Source of the DNA: Haliclona indistincta
Taxonomy: Eukaryota > Porifera > Demospongiae > Haplosclerida > Chalinidae
Length of the DNA: 64,000 nt
Assembly: GCA_964017065.1 (NCBI GenBank)
Contig: OZ024783.1
Location: 10,119,367-10,183,366 of the forward strand
Direction: 5' to 3'
Part shown: positions 54,201 through 64,000 of the stretch, piece by piece
Layout: each line of letters opens with the position of its first letter
Position numbering within the stretch: position 1 is the stretch's first letter
The notes under the pieces: model-generated
What the model was told of the DNA's origin: nothing
What the model saw: only the letters and a program-made list of their open reading frames with translations
Databases searched by the model: none
Position numbers and translations under genes: made by a program

Positions 54201-57200
54201 CACTAAACAGTAAACAGTGAATATTTCTGTTCACTGTTTAGAGGTTAAACTGTACAGCGGTTTTGCAATTGAAATACTAGAAATACGTCAACTGTAGAGA
54301 GTAAACCGTGTTCAACTGTGTATTAATGTAATAAACCTTCCAAATACGGCACAGATTACTCTTTCAATAGTTGTGGCAGTTGCCAGAACCAATACAATGC
54401 AACTGCCATATTGTAGACTTTTGGGACAGAAATACTCCTTAGTGGAGGTAAGTTCTATTGTGCCCTTAATCAGAGGTGTTTAAATCCTTGCTATAGAAAC
54501 AGTTATAAGGCTGTTTGTAGTATTATCTATATTCATACATCTCAACACAATTAACAATGCTAATACCTCGTTTCCTAGCAACCGGATAAGGTAGTCATGT
54601 GACTTGGTAGCATCAGCCATCCTCTCCTGGCTATCTTCTTCTCTCTCCTTCTCATCTCGCTGGGCGAAGGAGGTCAAGATGAACACCATGGAGACATCAA
54701 GGCAAGGCTGCACTAGCTCGGATAATGGCTGCCCACATAGTGAAGCAATAGGGTCAAGGGTCTCTGTTCTTCCTGAGGCTATCAGGTAAGGTATGATCTT
54801 TGACGAATATGTTCTGGAAGCGAAAAAATGACAAATGCAAATTACAAAAAGCAAACTAAATCCAAAGCACCATGCATACCATTGCTTTGTTATAAAGTGA
54901 CAGTTTGAGAACAATAAAGGCAATGATAGCGACAGACAACTCTGTTGTTGTGTGCAATTGCAACAGCCTATGATCATGCGAATTTGATACAACTTTGCTA
55001 CTGTGTGCAACACTGTTCCACAGAACGAGTAGCTACTAACAGCTATTCCATACCTGTAGAATTCTTTTAAAGATGGCTGCTCCAGTAAGCAGTATGGGAA
55101 CTTGTCCATATCGCCTTCATCAAGCCATCTGCATACTAGTTCGCTTAGCATCCCTTCGAGGAAAATCAGAGGCGATGAGTAGCCGAGATAAGACGCTGTG
55201 CGCTGAACCACCTGGATTAGGACAAGTCATGTGGTAACAAACACATGTAATGATAATGTAACACAAAACACAGTCATGCATACAAGCGAAAATCAAAATA
55301 GCAGTGATTGATACATTAAGCCTAGTTCACAATGAGTCGCAGAGCTAAGCGACGCGACTGTTGCGACACGGCAAATCGTTCACAATACGTCGCAACGCGT
55401 ATGCTGCACGGTGAAACGCATGTTTTTTTCGCGTGACGCGACGCGAGGATAGAACCTGGTTCTATTTCTTGCGGCGCATCGTGGCACAGTCATTGCGACT
55501 CATTGTGAACTAGGCACATACTGTTACAAATCAAAATACAACTATAGCCTACCTTGGAGACCATGCTGGCTTCGATGTGACTCTGACCAACAGCTGACAC
55601 CAACACTGACATGACCGTTCTCTCACACACTGGAGAGACACACGCCATGCTCTGAAGAGTAGCCATCATACTAGCCAGCCTGTTCACTGACTCATCTTCA
55701 GTACTAATCTCATCCAAGTCAGCCTAGAGAAGGGTGAGTGAGTGAGTGAGTGAGTGAGTGAGTGGGTGAGTGAGTGAGTGAGAGCGTGAGAGAGTGAGAG
55801 AGTGAGTGAGTGTGAAAGTGAGAGAGTGTGAGAGTGAGTGAGTGAGTGAGTGAACAGTAGACCAGCTAAAATCCACTGTGTGATACTAACCTGGACCATA
55901 TATGCAGCTTTCAATGATTCCTTAACTTCTTCCAGAAGCTTCTCTTGTTCATTACTAGCTAACTGCGGTCCAGCTCCCTCTCCTCGCAGACGAAGGAGTA
56001 CAATAATCTCTCTAGCAAGGTGCATTCTTATTCCATGATCGCTGTCATTGAGCATCTTAGTGAGAATCTTCCTCAGAGACAGTTTACTAGCCTCCTCTGA
56101 CTCTGCATGTGTTGATACCATATTTTCATGAGTTCCACAAATTTACTTACCTTTCTTCCTCTTTTTTCTTGACACTAGTAATTCGATGTTATATTTGAAA
56201 CAAAACTTCTGCAGAGCAACAAGAACATTGATGAAACCGTGTCTGACCGGAACTGGTAGAGTACCATCACAATGCAAGCTCCTGAACGATCAAGAAGAGA
56301 GTAAAAGTTCAAAAATGAATGGAAAGATTAAATACAACATTTAACATGCACGAGAGAATGAGAGAAAGTGATCAAGGAAACGATTTGCACAAAAAAAAAA
56401 CAGTACCACGCCACAAGCAAACTTATCAGGACAAGAGATCAGCACAACAATAGCAACAGTAGGATTCCATGATGGAATCTTTGTTGCCCTCAATAGTTAG
56501 TACTTAACTGAAAAGTATATACAAATAGCAGTTGTTCTGGTGAGTGCAAAACTTGACTCTGAAAAACAATTTACTGACTCTTGGTTTGCAGTTAAAATAC
56601 CACATTTCAAGTGACAAAATTCGTGGAACACTTAATTGTACTTGTAAAATGGTGCTTATTATGGTGTACTGTCCTTCTCTACTCACCAGAAGCCTGTCAC
56701 AATGCTGTGACATATCGAGAGAGGCTCCCTAGAGTCAGTGGGTGGAGCAAACGGTTGCCTAGCGTCAGCAGCAGTGACAGCTGGCACGATCAGTGGTACA
56801 ATGGAGGCGAGGAGATCCAGACAACACTTGTAGACAGCATGATTACGCTTGTGAACAGACAAGATAGTTCTGTAAAATACGAGAGGTAAATATATGTAAT
56901 CAATGTAAAATAAATAGGCAACTGTAGCACATGTAAGAATTACCGTATAGTGTATAGGATTACCGTATAGGAAATTTTCATGCTCGTGAATTTCAGGTTA
57001 TTCGCAAAAAATCTTATCCGTGAATGTCTTGTTTCATTTAACAAAATAGGGCAATACCGCTGATTCGCAAAAATATTATTCTCAAAATGCTCTACCTCAC
57101 GCATTCGTGAAATTTATTCAGCAAAAAATGTCCCATTGTCCATAGTACAAATGTTTTTCGTTTAAGAAAGTACAAAACGGCAAATAATTATTATTTGTTT

Positions 57201-60200
57201 TACTACCCTGCAATATTTTTCAAGTTGTAAGCTCCTTGACATGATAAGCTGACGGTATACAGAGTGTTCTGTGTATAACACTGACCTGAGAGATTCCAGC
57301 ACAATGGAGAGAGCATAAGATGAGATTTTGGGACACTTTTCAACAAGATCGCTACAAATTTGCAGCGCCTGCATGAAGTGGAGTTATTTCAAAACAGCAC
57401 ATGTATACTACAGGATTGCATGAACATAGTTCATAATCTCACCATTTGAATATTCTTCGGTTGAGTCAATGCAACTTCCTGCAAAAAATAAAACAATGAA
57501 CAAAGACAGGAAAGACTGTAGCATAGAGGCTGGCACTACTACAAGTAAATGTTTCCGAAAATTCACTACTCACATCAGCTTGCAGTATCTTGTTGATGGT
57601 AGACCAGGCATCCATTGTGTGACCAGCGATGGGGACACACTCCATGTCCTCCTCGCTGTCCCCATCGCTGGGTGGACTGGTGCCCATACCGGCACAATGC
57701 CACAGGGTCAGGAACCGGGTCGCCTCGAGCTGACAGAGAGCTCGTTCGCTGAGCAATGAAGGATTGATGATATCAAGTGGACCTGAGAATCAAAAGTGGA
57801 CAGAAAATAGTCACCAAAACAGTCAAGCAATGGAACACAGTAGATACCAAACTACACAATCATACTCAAGATAAGTGGTACAATAGAGGACAAAATAATA
57901 GAGTTTAAGAAAATAATTGTGAATAATTGTGACATCATAAAATTGACCACACCTTTGTAAATTTCACCGTTTCACAGTGAAATACAGCGTTTGTCACGGC
58001 TGGAGACCCACTCCACCGTTGGTAGCTTACGTTGGCTGTTTTTAGCTTTGGCTCTTTATAACTCACTGTTTAGTTCTTACAGGTATCTATGCGCATTGCA
58101 AGGACCTAGTTATAGCTTGGTACTCTTAACCTAAACCTTGGTACTCTTGGTACTTATAAACCTTAATAATTTTTGTCCTCTACTATAGTGTGAATTATTG
58201 GTTTATGGCTGACCATTAGCTGTGGTGGGTGTGTCACTGCTCTCTGATGGTACGCTGTCTACCAGGTCCATGTCGTCATCAAATGAGTTGCCACTGCTGT
58301 TATAAGAGTTGAAACTGAACGTACCACTGACAATGGAGCCAGGCTGGATACTGGATGCTGTCCACTGGAGGAAGAAGACAAAATGAACAGGTGAACAACA
58401 GTGCAACAAACTTCAAAATCTGGTTCCAACTAGCAAGGATGCTCAAATACATAGAAATGACCGAACTCATGCACTGCATAATACAGATTGATGAAATGCA
58501 TTCTTGTATTCAACATTGTGTTTACCTTTCCTGTTGCTGTGGAAGCGATACATTCCAGAAGAGCATTTGGAATGTACGATTGTAGTATACACTTGACAAC
58601 CTGCATGATAGCAACAATTTACATAAATATTATTATACAACACTAAGATGAGTATATGCATGTGAAGTGAGGCTCATTTGAGTGACGTATTAATTTTAGT
58701 ATAGGTTAACCCATGGCTATCGAGGGGGTACACAATATAAATAAGAGTGGATTTTACACAGTGAGTCGGCCAACAGCCGAAATTCCGCCCAAATAACAGA
58801 GATGGTCATTTAGTCAAGTCCTGCACTGACATTATTGTCAAACGTGAATAAAATCAAATATAAACGTCGAGTGCCATACCCATTAATTACTGTACACGTA
58901 ATTGATATATATAATCACTGAGCAGCACCTTTAGTCTTACGGTCGCTAGGGCTACAATTACGATTATAAAAGTGTAAAAGTTGTATGTTTAACCGAACAG
59001 TACCTGTGGGACCTTGTTCTCATGATGCTCCAGCAGAGGAAGCAGAGAAGAGAATAAACCACGAACAGCTTTGTAGTAAGCAACCGGTTCCACCTCACTC
59101 CATAACTTGTTCTTGAGCCCAGCACAGACCAAATTCAGCAGAGGCTGGGAACAAAAGTCAAACTCGCATTATATTCAAGTTTTAAAGATGTGTATGCATT
59201 GAGCAGACTTGAGAAAAGGGATCACTTCACTCCTGCAATGTTTGAACGCACGCCTGTTTTGAAATGCCTGATACTCGGTCAAACATTACTGAAATTTAAT
59301 GAAACTTTTTGTATTATAATATATTGATCATGTATATCAAATTTTAGACCCATGGTACCAAATTTGGATGAATGGCAGCAAGTTGAAAACATGCGTGCGT
59401 TCGAAAAATACATGATTGAAGTGACCCCTTTTCTCAAATCCAGTCATGTTTAGATTGCTCACCGAGATCATTTTCACAGCAGGGTGCTGAAGAGCTTGTT
59501 CTACAGTCAGCACGTCAGCATTGCACAGCAATCCCATGAGATGAACAACCAGTGAACAGTGATAGCCCTGCGCCTCCATTGATCCGCCGAGCAGAATACA
59601 GCGCTGATGATGTGTTGATGGCAGACTCTAGAAATTAATAAAAAATGTAATTGATATACAGAGATAGACACCAATGGATAGACATTTTACTCGCTAATGA
59701 ATACTAGGCAATAAGCCTTTCCAAATAACGGACAATTTATTTTCCTGCTTCCACAACATAATCACTATCTCCTCGGGAGCACATGGACAGAGAGAGCATG
59801 CAACTACAGACAAATCGAGGGTGCCAGAACTAAATTCATAGCATTCAGCTAACAATTTTCTACTTGGAAGTTTAGTCCTAGTATGAAGCAATTGGTGTAA
59901 AGTACTGCTTTGACATACAAGTAGATCTGGGTTTGAGCACAAGACCAACACATTCTAGGCTGATAGCTGAAATTTTTGAACATGACGACAAAGAATGCTA
60001 CGAATGCATTGTTGGTGTCTAGTTTATAGTGCACGAGCTGTTCATATGCTTCCGATCTCATGAATAAGAACACAGATAAAATATAAGTCCATGTAGCTAA
60101 TAACAGTAGTAAAAATGTTATATAATTTGCTTACTATAATGCAGACGTCAGTCTCAACAGGTTGTCGTAGTAACAGACCATGCTCTGCCAGTAGCTCCAG

Positions 60201-61664
60201 TAACACACACAACAAACCATCGACCACACCCTCTCTGAAAATAAGCAAAGAGAAGTACACAAAGACAAAAATTCAAATTCTTACTTGGATTCTGATGAAG
60301 TATCGCATTTTACCCCTTTTCCACTCATTCGTGGAAGCAGTATGTCCTACACAAAATAAGAACACAAACCATTACACTTGCACACAACTTTCAAAACATA
60401 CTGTATGGAGAATTGACAACAGTATTTTGTCCTTTGTTTAAAGTAAGTGATAGATAACAAAAGTAGAGCTCACTGTGTCAAATGAAGACTCCATATAAAC
60501 TCTTTCCACATGTGACCATATTTCATAGAAACCAGCAAGTAAACTCTTGTACTCAGCACTGAGCCATTGCTTTCTGTGATGGAGTGAGTGAGTGAGTGAG
60601 TGAGTGAGTGAGTGAGTGAGTGAGTGAGTGAGTGAGTGAGTGAGTGAGTGAGTGAGGGAGGGAGGGAGGGAGTAAGGGAATGAGGGAAATTAAATGACTG
60701 AGTAGCCAAGCAAGCGAGTAGCTAAGTGATGAGAAAAAACTAGATGGATGTCAAACCTTTGCTGTACGTTACTTGGTAGAAGGTGGCTCAGTCTAGCGGC
60801 AGAGCAAGATGGTTGAATTAATCCCAGTAGAAGATGAGCAAGCAGGGCTACTGGAGGTCTACAAACGAATCAAAATTGAGAACATATCAATTCAAAATAT
60901 TATTTATTACTAATGGATGTAAAATTACTAAACACACCTATCAGATGTCCTCAGATTGGTTGCTAGTACGCCTAAGGCTCCACCCTGCTCTTCTTGTTGT
61001 GCTAGAGGTCCGCCTGGCTTCGCTGTCGGGAGAAGAAAAAGAAGGAACAAGCAGCGAAGAGGATATGAAGTAGAGACAGGATGTGTGGTGTCGAGCAGTG
61101 AAGACCAGGTGAGGTGGAGCTGGTCTGGAGGGTTGTGGTAATGGAGGAGAGTGGATAGGAACAAGACAAGAGACCTGCAATGCGGAGAAACTTAACTATG
61201 TGACTGCAGCACAGTGGACCTGCCTTTTGGGTAGACTAGCAGGCGAATGAAGTAATTTCCATGGCTCTGTGTCCACCTCTACCAATTTTTGCTGCAATGT
61301 GGATGAATGGATGGGTGGGTGGGTGGGTGGGTGGGTGGATGGGTGGATGGGTGGATGGGTGGATGGGTGGATGGGTGGATGGGTGGATGGGTGGATGGGT
61401 GGATGGGTGGATGGGTGGATGGATGGATGGATGGATGGATGGATGGATGGATGGATGGATGGATGGATGGATGGATGGATGGATGGATGGATGGATGGAT
61501 GGATGGATGGATGGATGGATGGATGGATGGATGAGTGAATGTGTGTGTTGTGTAATGAGAGAGCTATGCAATGTGTGCTAGTAAGGAAGTGAGCAGAGTA
61601 TACCTCAACTAATGTTGCTAGTAAGCTATATCCTTCATCTTGTGCTGTCTGCATCTGAACAGTT
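51209..61664 (-). CDS. ATM: ATM serine/threonine kinase homologue, N-terminal and middle HEAT region (partial)
   Basis: ATM senses double-strand breaks and phosphorylates checkpoint proteins in the nucleus. Twenty-five exons keep one frame (~1208 codons): 61604-61664, 61224-61291, 60938-61174, 60757-60858, 60474-60573, 60285-60346, 60135-60234, 59463-59627, 59004-59144, 58526-58600, 58214-58364, 57574-57782, 57443-57478, 57286-57368, 56687-56869, 56151-56281, 55891-56102, 55553-55723, 55054-55211, 54567-54813, 53619-53858, 52638-52931, 52276-52353, 51746-51907, 51209-51368. Matches to human ATM include [72 protein letters not shown] and SLLDPFP. Exon 2 to 3 needs a GC donor. All are alpha-solenoid; the N-terminal ~490 residues, and FAT and kinase domains are not found. 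Confidence 0.9.
51911..52021 (-). repeat. GGGA/GA microsatellite at an ATM acceptor
   Basis: (GGGA)n then (GA)n on the plus strand; in ATM sense it is (CTCC)n, ending 4 bases before the acceptor of exon 51746-51907. Confidence 0.9.
53401..53585. mobile_element. MITE in an ATM intron
   Basis: Inverted ends TTACTATTATTAGCGGGTAC and GTACCCGCCAATAATAGTGA, with TTTTAGCGA repeats inside. It lies in the intron downstream of exon 53619-53858. Confidence 0.65.
55320..55515. mobile_element. MITE in an ATM intron
   Basis: Ends GCCTAGTTCACAATGAGTCG and exact complement, with GCGACGCG palindromic interior, 196 bases, between ATM exons 55553-55723 and 55054-55211. Confidence 0.8.
55733..55852 (-). repeat. 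GAGT microsatellite at an ATM acceptor
   Basis: (GAGT)n with variants; in ATM sense (CACT)n leading into CCTTCTCTAG, the acceptor of exon 55553-55723. Confidence 0.9.
60582..60672 (-). repeat. GAGT microsatellite at an ATM acceptor
   Basis: (GAGT)n then (GGGA)n; in ATM sense ends CACTCCATCACAG, the acceptor of exon 60474-60573. Confidence 0.9.
61302..61533 (-). repeat. GGAT / GGGTGGAT microsatellite at an ATM acceptor
   Basis: About 230 bases, in ATM sense (ATCC)n and (ATCCACCC)n, ending at CATCCACATTGCAG, the acceptor of exon 61224-61291. It creates long accidental open frames of tryptophan/glycine or proline/isoleucine repeats in several frames, none of which is a gene. Confidence 0.9.
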
Positions 61665-62050
61665 CTGAACAAAAACAACAAAACACAATATTATACATCA
61701 TTATAATCAGGATATAAAATAATAATAAATCGTTAAAGAACATCACACATAATACAAGCAATAGTACCATACTACTACTATCAGTTGCTTACTTTACAAC
61801 TGATGGTAGTAAATCAACAAAACCATCACTCTTTCTGTATTTCAACTATGTCAGCAAACACTGGTTTTATCAAGACCATAAATGAATTTTAAAAAGTGTT
61901 TATGAAGTACGGACAAAGGCTATGTTCGAAAGAGATTGACTTTTTCACCGCATGTATTACATCACGACTTGTTGCCATGGTATTTACATGATATATATAC
62001 TTAGATACTAACAAGAAACTAAACCATAACCCCAACACCCTAACAAAAAC
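61665..62050. other. Upstream of the first recognised ATM exon, nothing recognised
   Basis: AT-rich. The next ATM exon (which should end with two bases of a split codon) was not found here. Confidence 0.4.
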
Positions 62051-62130
62051 CTTTGCCTAACGGTGCCCAGTATACAGCTAACGTGCACAGTATGGACCTA
62101 ACGGTGCCCAGTGTTCACCTAACGTGTCTC
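62050..62130 (-). repeat. Minisatellite of about 21-23 bases
   Basis: TAACGGTGCCCAGTATACAGC / TAACGTGCACAGTATGGACC / TAACGGTGCCCAGTGTTCACC in tandem, directly downstream of the SINE-like sequence on its sense strand. Confidence 0.65.
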
Positions 62131-62174
62131 TAACTGTTGGAGAAAAGTACTAGACAGCAAGAAGTAGAAAAACA

Positions 62175-62255
62175 ACGCCTATCATGCGTCGAACCTTAGC
62201 ACTCGACTCTGGAACACACACCACCTACCCACTAAGCTACCGAAACCTGCTGACC
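62175..62255 (-). repeat. tRNA-derived SINE head
   Basis: The minus strand has a good RNA polymerase III A box (TAGCTTAGTGGGTAG, 62225-62239) and B box (GGTTCGACGC, 62186-62195) about 30 bases apart, within CGGTAGCTTAGTGGG...AAGGTTCGACGC. Acceptor-stem pairing is not convincing, so I call a SINE or tRNA pseudogene, not a tRNA gene. Confidence 0.5.
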
Positions 62256-62816
62256 AACTTGTTTTGGAATGAGGCTTTATACTAGTAGTCTATAAACCCA
62301 CGTGCGAGGGCATGTCACGTGCCTATTGTCTGTGACATAATGCTGAAGGAATTGTGTCCCATGTTCAAAAGCATAGCGCGCATGAGTATCTGTTGCAGTG
62401 TATGTCCTTCGTGAGACTAGGCATAAAGCATTCAGCCGGGATACACCAAAACCGAGCCATGAATGCTATTTTAGGATTGAATCTGTATCCCAACCAATCA
62501 GATCGTAGATTTTAGTCCCACAATAGAATCGACATAGGGTCTTCTATTTGAATGTTAAAAGAACGTTTGTAGAGCTCGTAGCTTGAATTATCATTGCTAA
62601 TTATTCATCCACAACTCGTACTCATGGATCGAGACAGCATCACCTTGATCACAACTGTTGACAGTATGCACACACTAGTACCATCTCATCGGAATGGGTG
62701 CCTGCGCCGTGTGTGGTATTGCAAAGAACAAACATGGAACAAGAAGGATACAATAGAGCAAAGAGCCATCGCCTGTGATAAAGTAAGCCTCCACATTGGC
62801 ATCATCAAATCTCTCA

Positions 62817-62944
62817 CTGAGATCACCATCTCTTCCTTCCACGAGGATCTCCTTGAAGGTACTATACAGACCATGAGTGGAGATCTCGGAGAAGGTGGAT
62901 GAAAAGAAGGAGGAGGAGGAAGATGATGAAGAGGAGGAGGCTAT
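62817..62944 (-). CDS. Exon-like cassette, copy 1 (unknown; possibly ATM 5' exon)
   Basis: After a CTACAG acceptor the frame reads a Ser run, then FSEISTHGLYSTFKEILVEG RDGD, to a possible donor (GTGAGA at about 62816). The copy at 63612-63689 reads SEISTYGLYTTFKEVFVEG; differences are silent or conservative, which supports this frame. Weakly resembles the ATM region before LSVRKYW-type sequence; position and strand fit, but similarity is too slight to assign. Confidence 0.35.
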
Positions 62945-63611
62945 CTGTAGCTGGCTGGACCAGGTTTAACAAATATGGAGATCCAAATGATGAAATTTAC
63001 TCAGACACTTAAAACATAAATTTCATTAATTTTTTGACAATAAAAGAAGTAACGAGTAAATGAGCAATACATGATTTCAAAGCAGAGAGTAGAGCTCATA
63101 GCTTGCTTTGTTCTTGATAATTATTCATCCACAACTCGTACTCACAGATCACCTTGATCACAACTGTCGATAGCTAATACCATCTCATCATGGGATCTTT
63201 CATTCCAAACACTACGACTGTAACTAGGTTGATTACGATGTCTTGGAACACAGTGTATAGTAGTCCAGCTGTTACTGAAACATTTAGCTTCAAAACTAAT
63301 ACCCAACAATGGGTACATGAACATCAGAATGGGTGCCTACGCCATGTGTGGTATTGCAAAGAACAAAAACATGGAACAAGAATGACACAATAGAGCAAAG
63401 AGCCATCGACTGTGACGAAGTAAGCCTCCATGATCCTCTGATTGCACCTGACAGAGAGAACACCGTTTTAGTAACAGCTGGATTACTGTGTTCAAAGACA
63501 TCGAAATCGACCTAGTTGCAGTCGTAGTTTTTTTGGAATGAAAGATCCATGTAGTTGCAAGTGCTACTGTCATCTGATTTGACAGTCACTTGTTGCTTTA
63601 ACAACGATCAC

Positions 63612-63689
63612 CATCTCTTCCTTCCACGAAGACCTCCTTGAAGGTAGTATACAGGCCATATGTGGAGATCTCGGATGAGGAAGAAAAAT
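63612..63689 (-). CDS. Exon-like cassette, copy 2
   Basis: TTTCTCAG acceptor then FSSSSEISTYGLYTTFKEVF; a stop follows VEGRDGDRC if not spliced at the GTGATC after GRDG. Either an alternative exon or a dead duplicate. Confidence 0.35.
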
Positions 63690-63743
63690 CTGAGAAAGAG
63701 GAGGAGAGGAGGAGGCTATTTTCCTTTATCATGTTGGCCCCAG

Positions 63744-63916
63744 GTCAAGGTGAGATACTATATTACCCTCCCGGGATTGGAAACGGATCACGTGCGCCCA
63801 TTACATTTGGTCGCAGACACACCACATCCTGCGAATTACACCTTTCAATGCGTGAAAGTTTTTCGAGAGAGAAGAGCTCAAGGCAAGAGCAAGAAATTGT
63901 CAGGAATTCACGAACG
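63744..63916 (+). CDS. Exon candidate of an unidentified plus-strand gene
   Basis: Between GGCCCCAG and a GTGAGC donor lies a 173-base open segment reading VKVRYYITLPGLETDHVRPL, LVADTPHPANYTFQCVKVF and a basic end (RERRAQGKSKKLSG). It alternates polar and hydrophobic residues like a beta-rich domain. Neighbouring exons would lie beyond the right edge. Family not recognised. Confidence 0.35.
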
Positions 63917-64000
63917 GTGAGCAATCAACAATGCTCCTGAGTGCTCAAACACGACTTGGAATTAACATGACAAGTAAATAACGGAAGAACAGTCAGTTAC

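Larger units (their letters stand above)
62530..63730. repeat. Tandem duplication with an exon-like cassette
   Basis: About 420 bases (62530-62950) recur at 63080-63730, the second copy broken by inserts near 63180-63320 and 63480-63600. Shared pieces include TTATTCATCCACAACTCGTA, GGTATTGCAAAGAACA and CACCATCTCTTCCTTCCACG. Confidence 0.7.

Noticed and set aside
61196..61681. Long open frames of HPSI/PSTHP or GWMD repeats in several frames
   Set aside because: They are translations of the (GGAT)n/(GGGTGGAT)n microsatellite in an ATM intron; only the ends of the minus-strand frame touch real ATM exons.
62175..62255. Functional tRNA gene
   Set aside because: A and B boxes are present but the acceptor stem does not pair, so a SINE or pseudogene is more likely.

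Overview
The window looks like a piece of a demosponge genome. The DNA is AT-rich, introns are short, transposons are dense, and no bacterial operons or ribosome binding sites are seen. The conserved anchor is an ATM checkpoint-kinase homologue spread over 25 small exons on the minus strand (51209-61664). Around it lie expanded gene families of a kind I associate with sponges: secreted fibrinogen-like lectins, large beta-helix ectodomain membrane proteins, a small multi-pass membrane family with an FPWWxFK signature, and POT/SLC15-like transporters. The assignment to sponge is an inference from these families.

Layout. 1-7100: multi-pass family members and fibrinogen-like lectin copies, plus a GPCR pseudogene split by a palindromic composite transposon. 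7100-13460: MITEs, a frameshifted 2OG-Fe(II) oxygenase, and a retrotransposon tail interrupted by a hAT-type MITE. 13461-20398: a full-length CACTA/EnSpm transposon with a TAC target duplication. It carries a broken transposase on the minus strand and, divergently, a 17-exon gene with 11 consecutive exons of 21-54 nt. 20400-23300: a degraded multi-pass gene and a lectin fragment. 23300-49700: duplicated blocks carrying two full-length beta-helix membrane-protein genes and a truncated third copy, interleaved with dispersed repeats, an 84-bp tandem array, a decayed POT transporter cluster and a transposon encoding a 2A-like motif. 49775-50744: the most complete multi-pass family gene. 51209-61664: ATM from about the human residue-490 equivalent to about 1570, with continuous reading frame but no FAT or kinase region downstream. 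61700-64000: a tRNA-derived SINE, a minisatellite, a duplicated exon-like cassette and one plus-strand exon candidate.

There is no single pathway. The picture is one conserved DNA-damage gene beside a fast-evolving neighbourhood of cell-surface and secreted gene families that is repeatedly duplicated, inverted and interrupted by mobile elements. Points that most deserve a second look are the micro-exon gene inside the CACTA element, the AG-free tetranucleotide repeats that abut four ATM splice acceptors, the missing 3' half of ATM, and the multi-pass membrane family.
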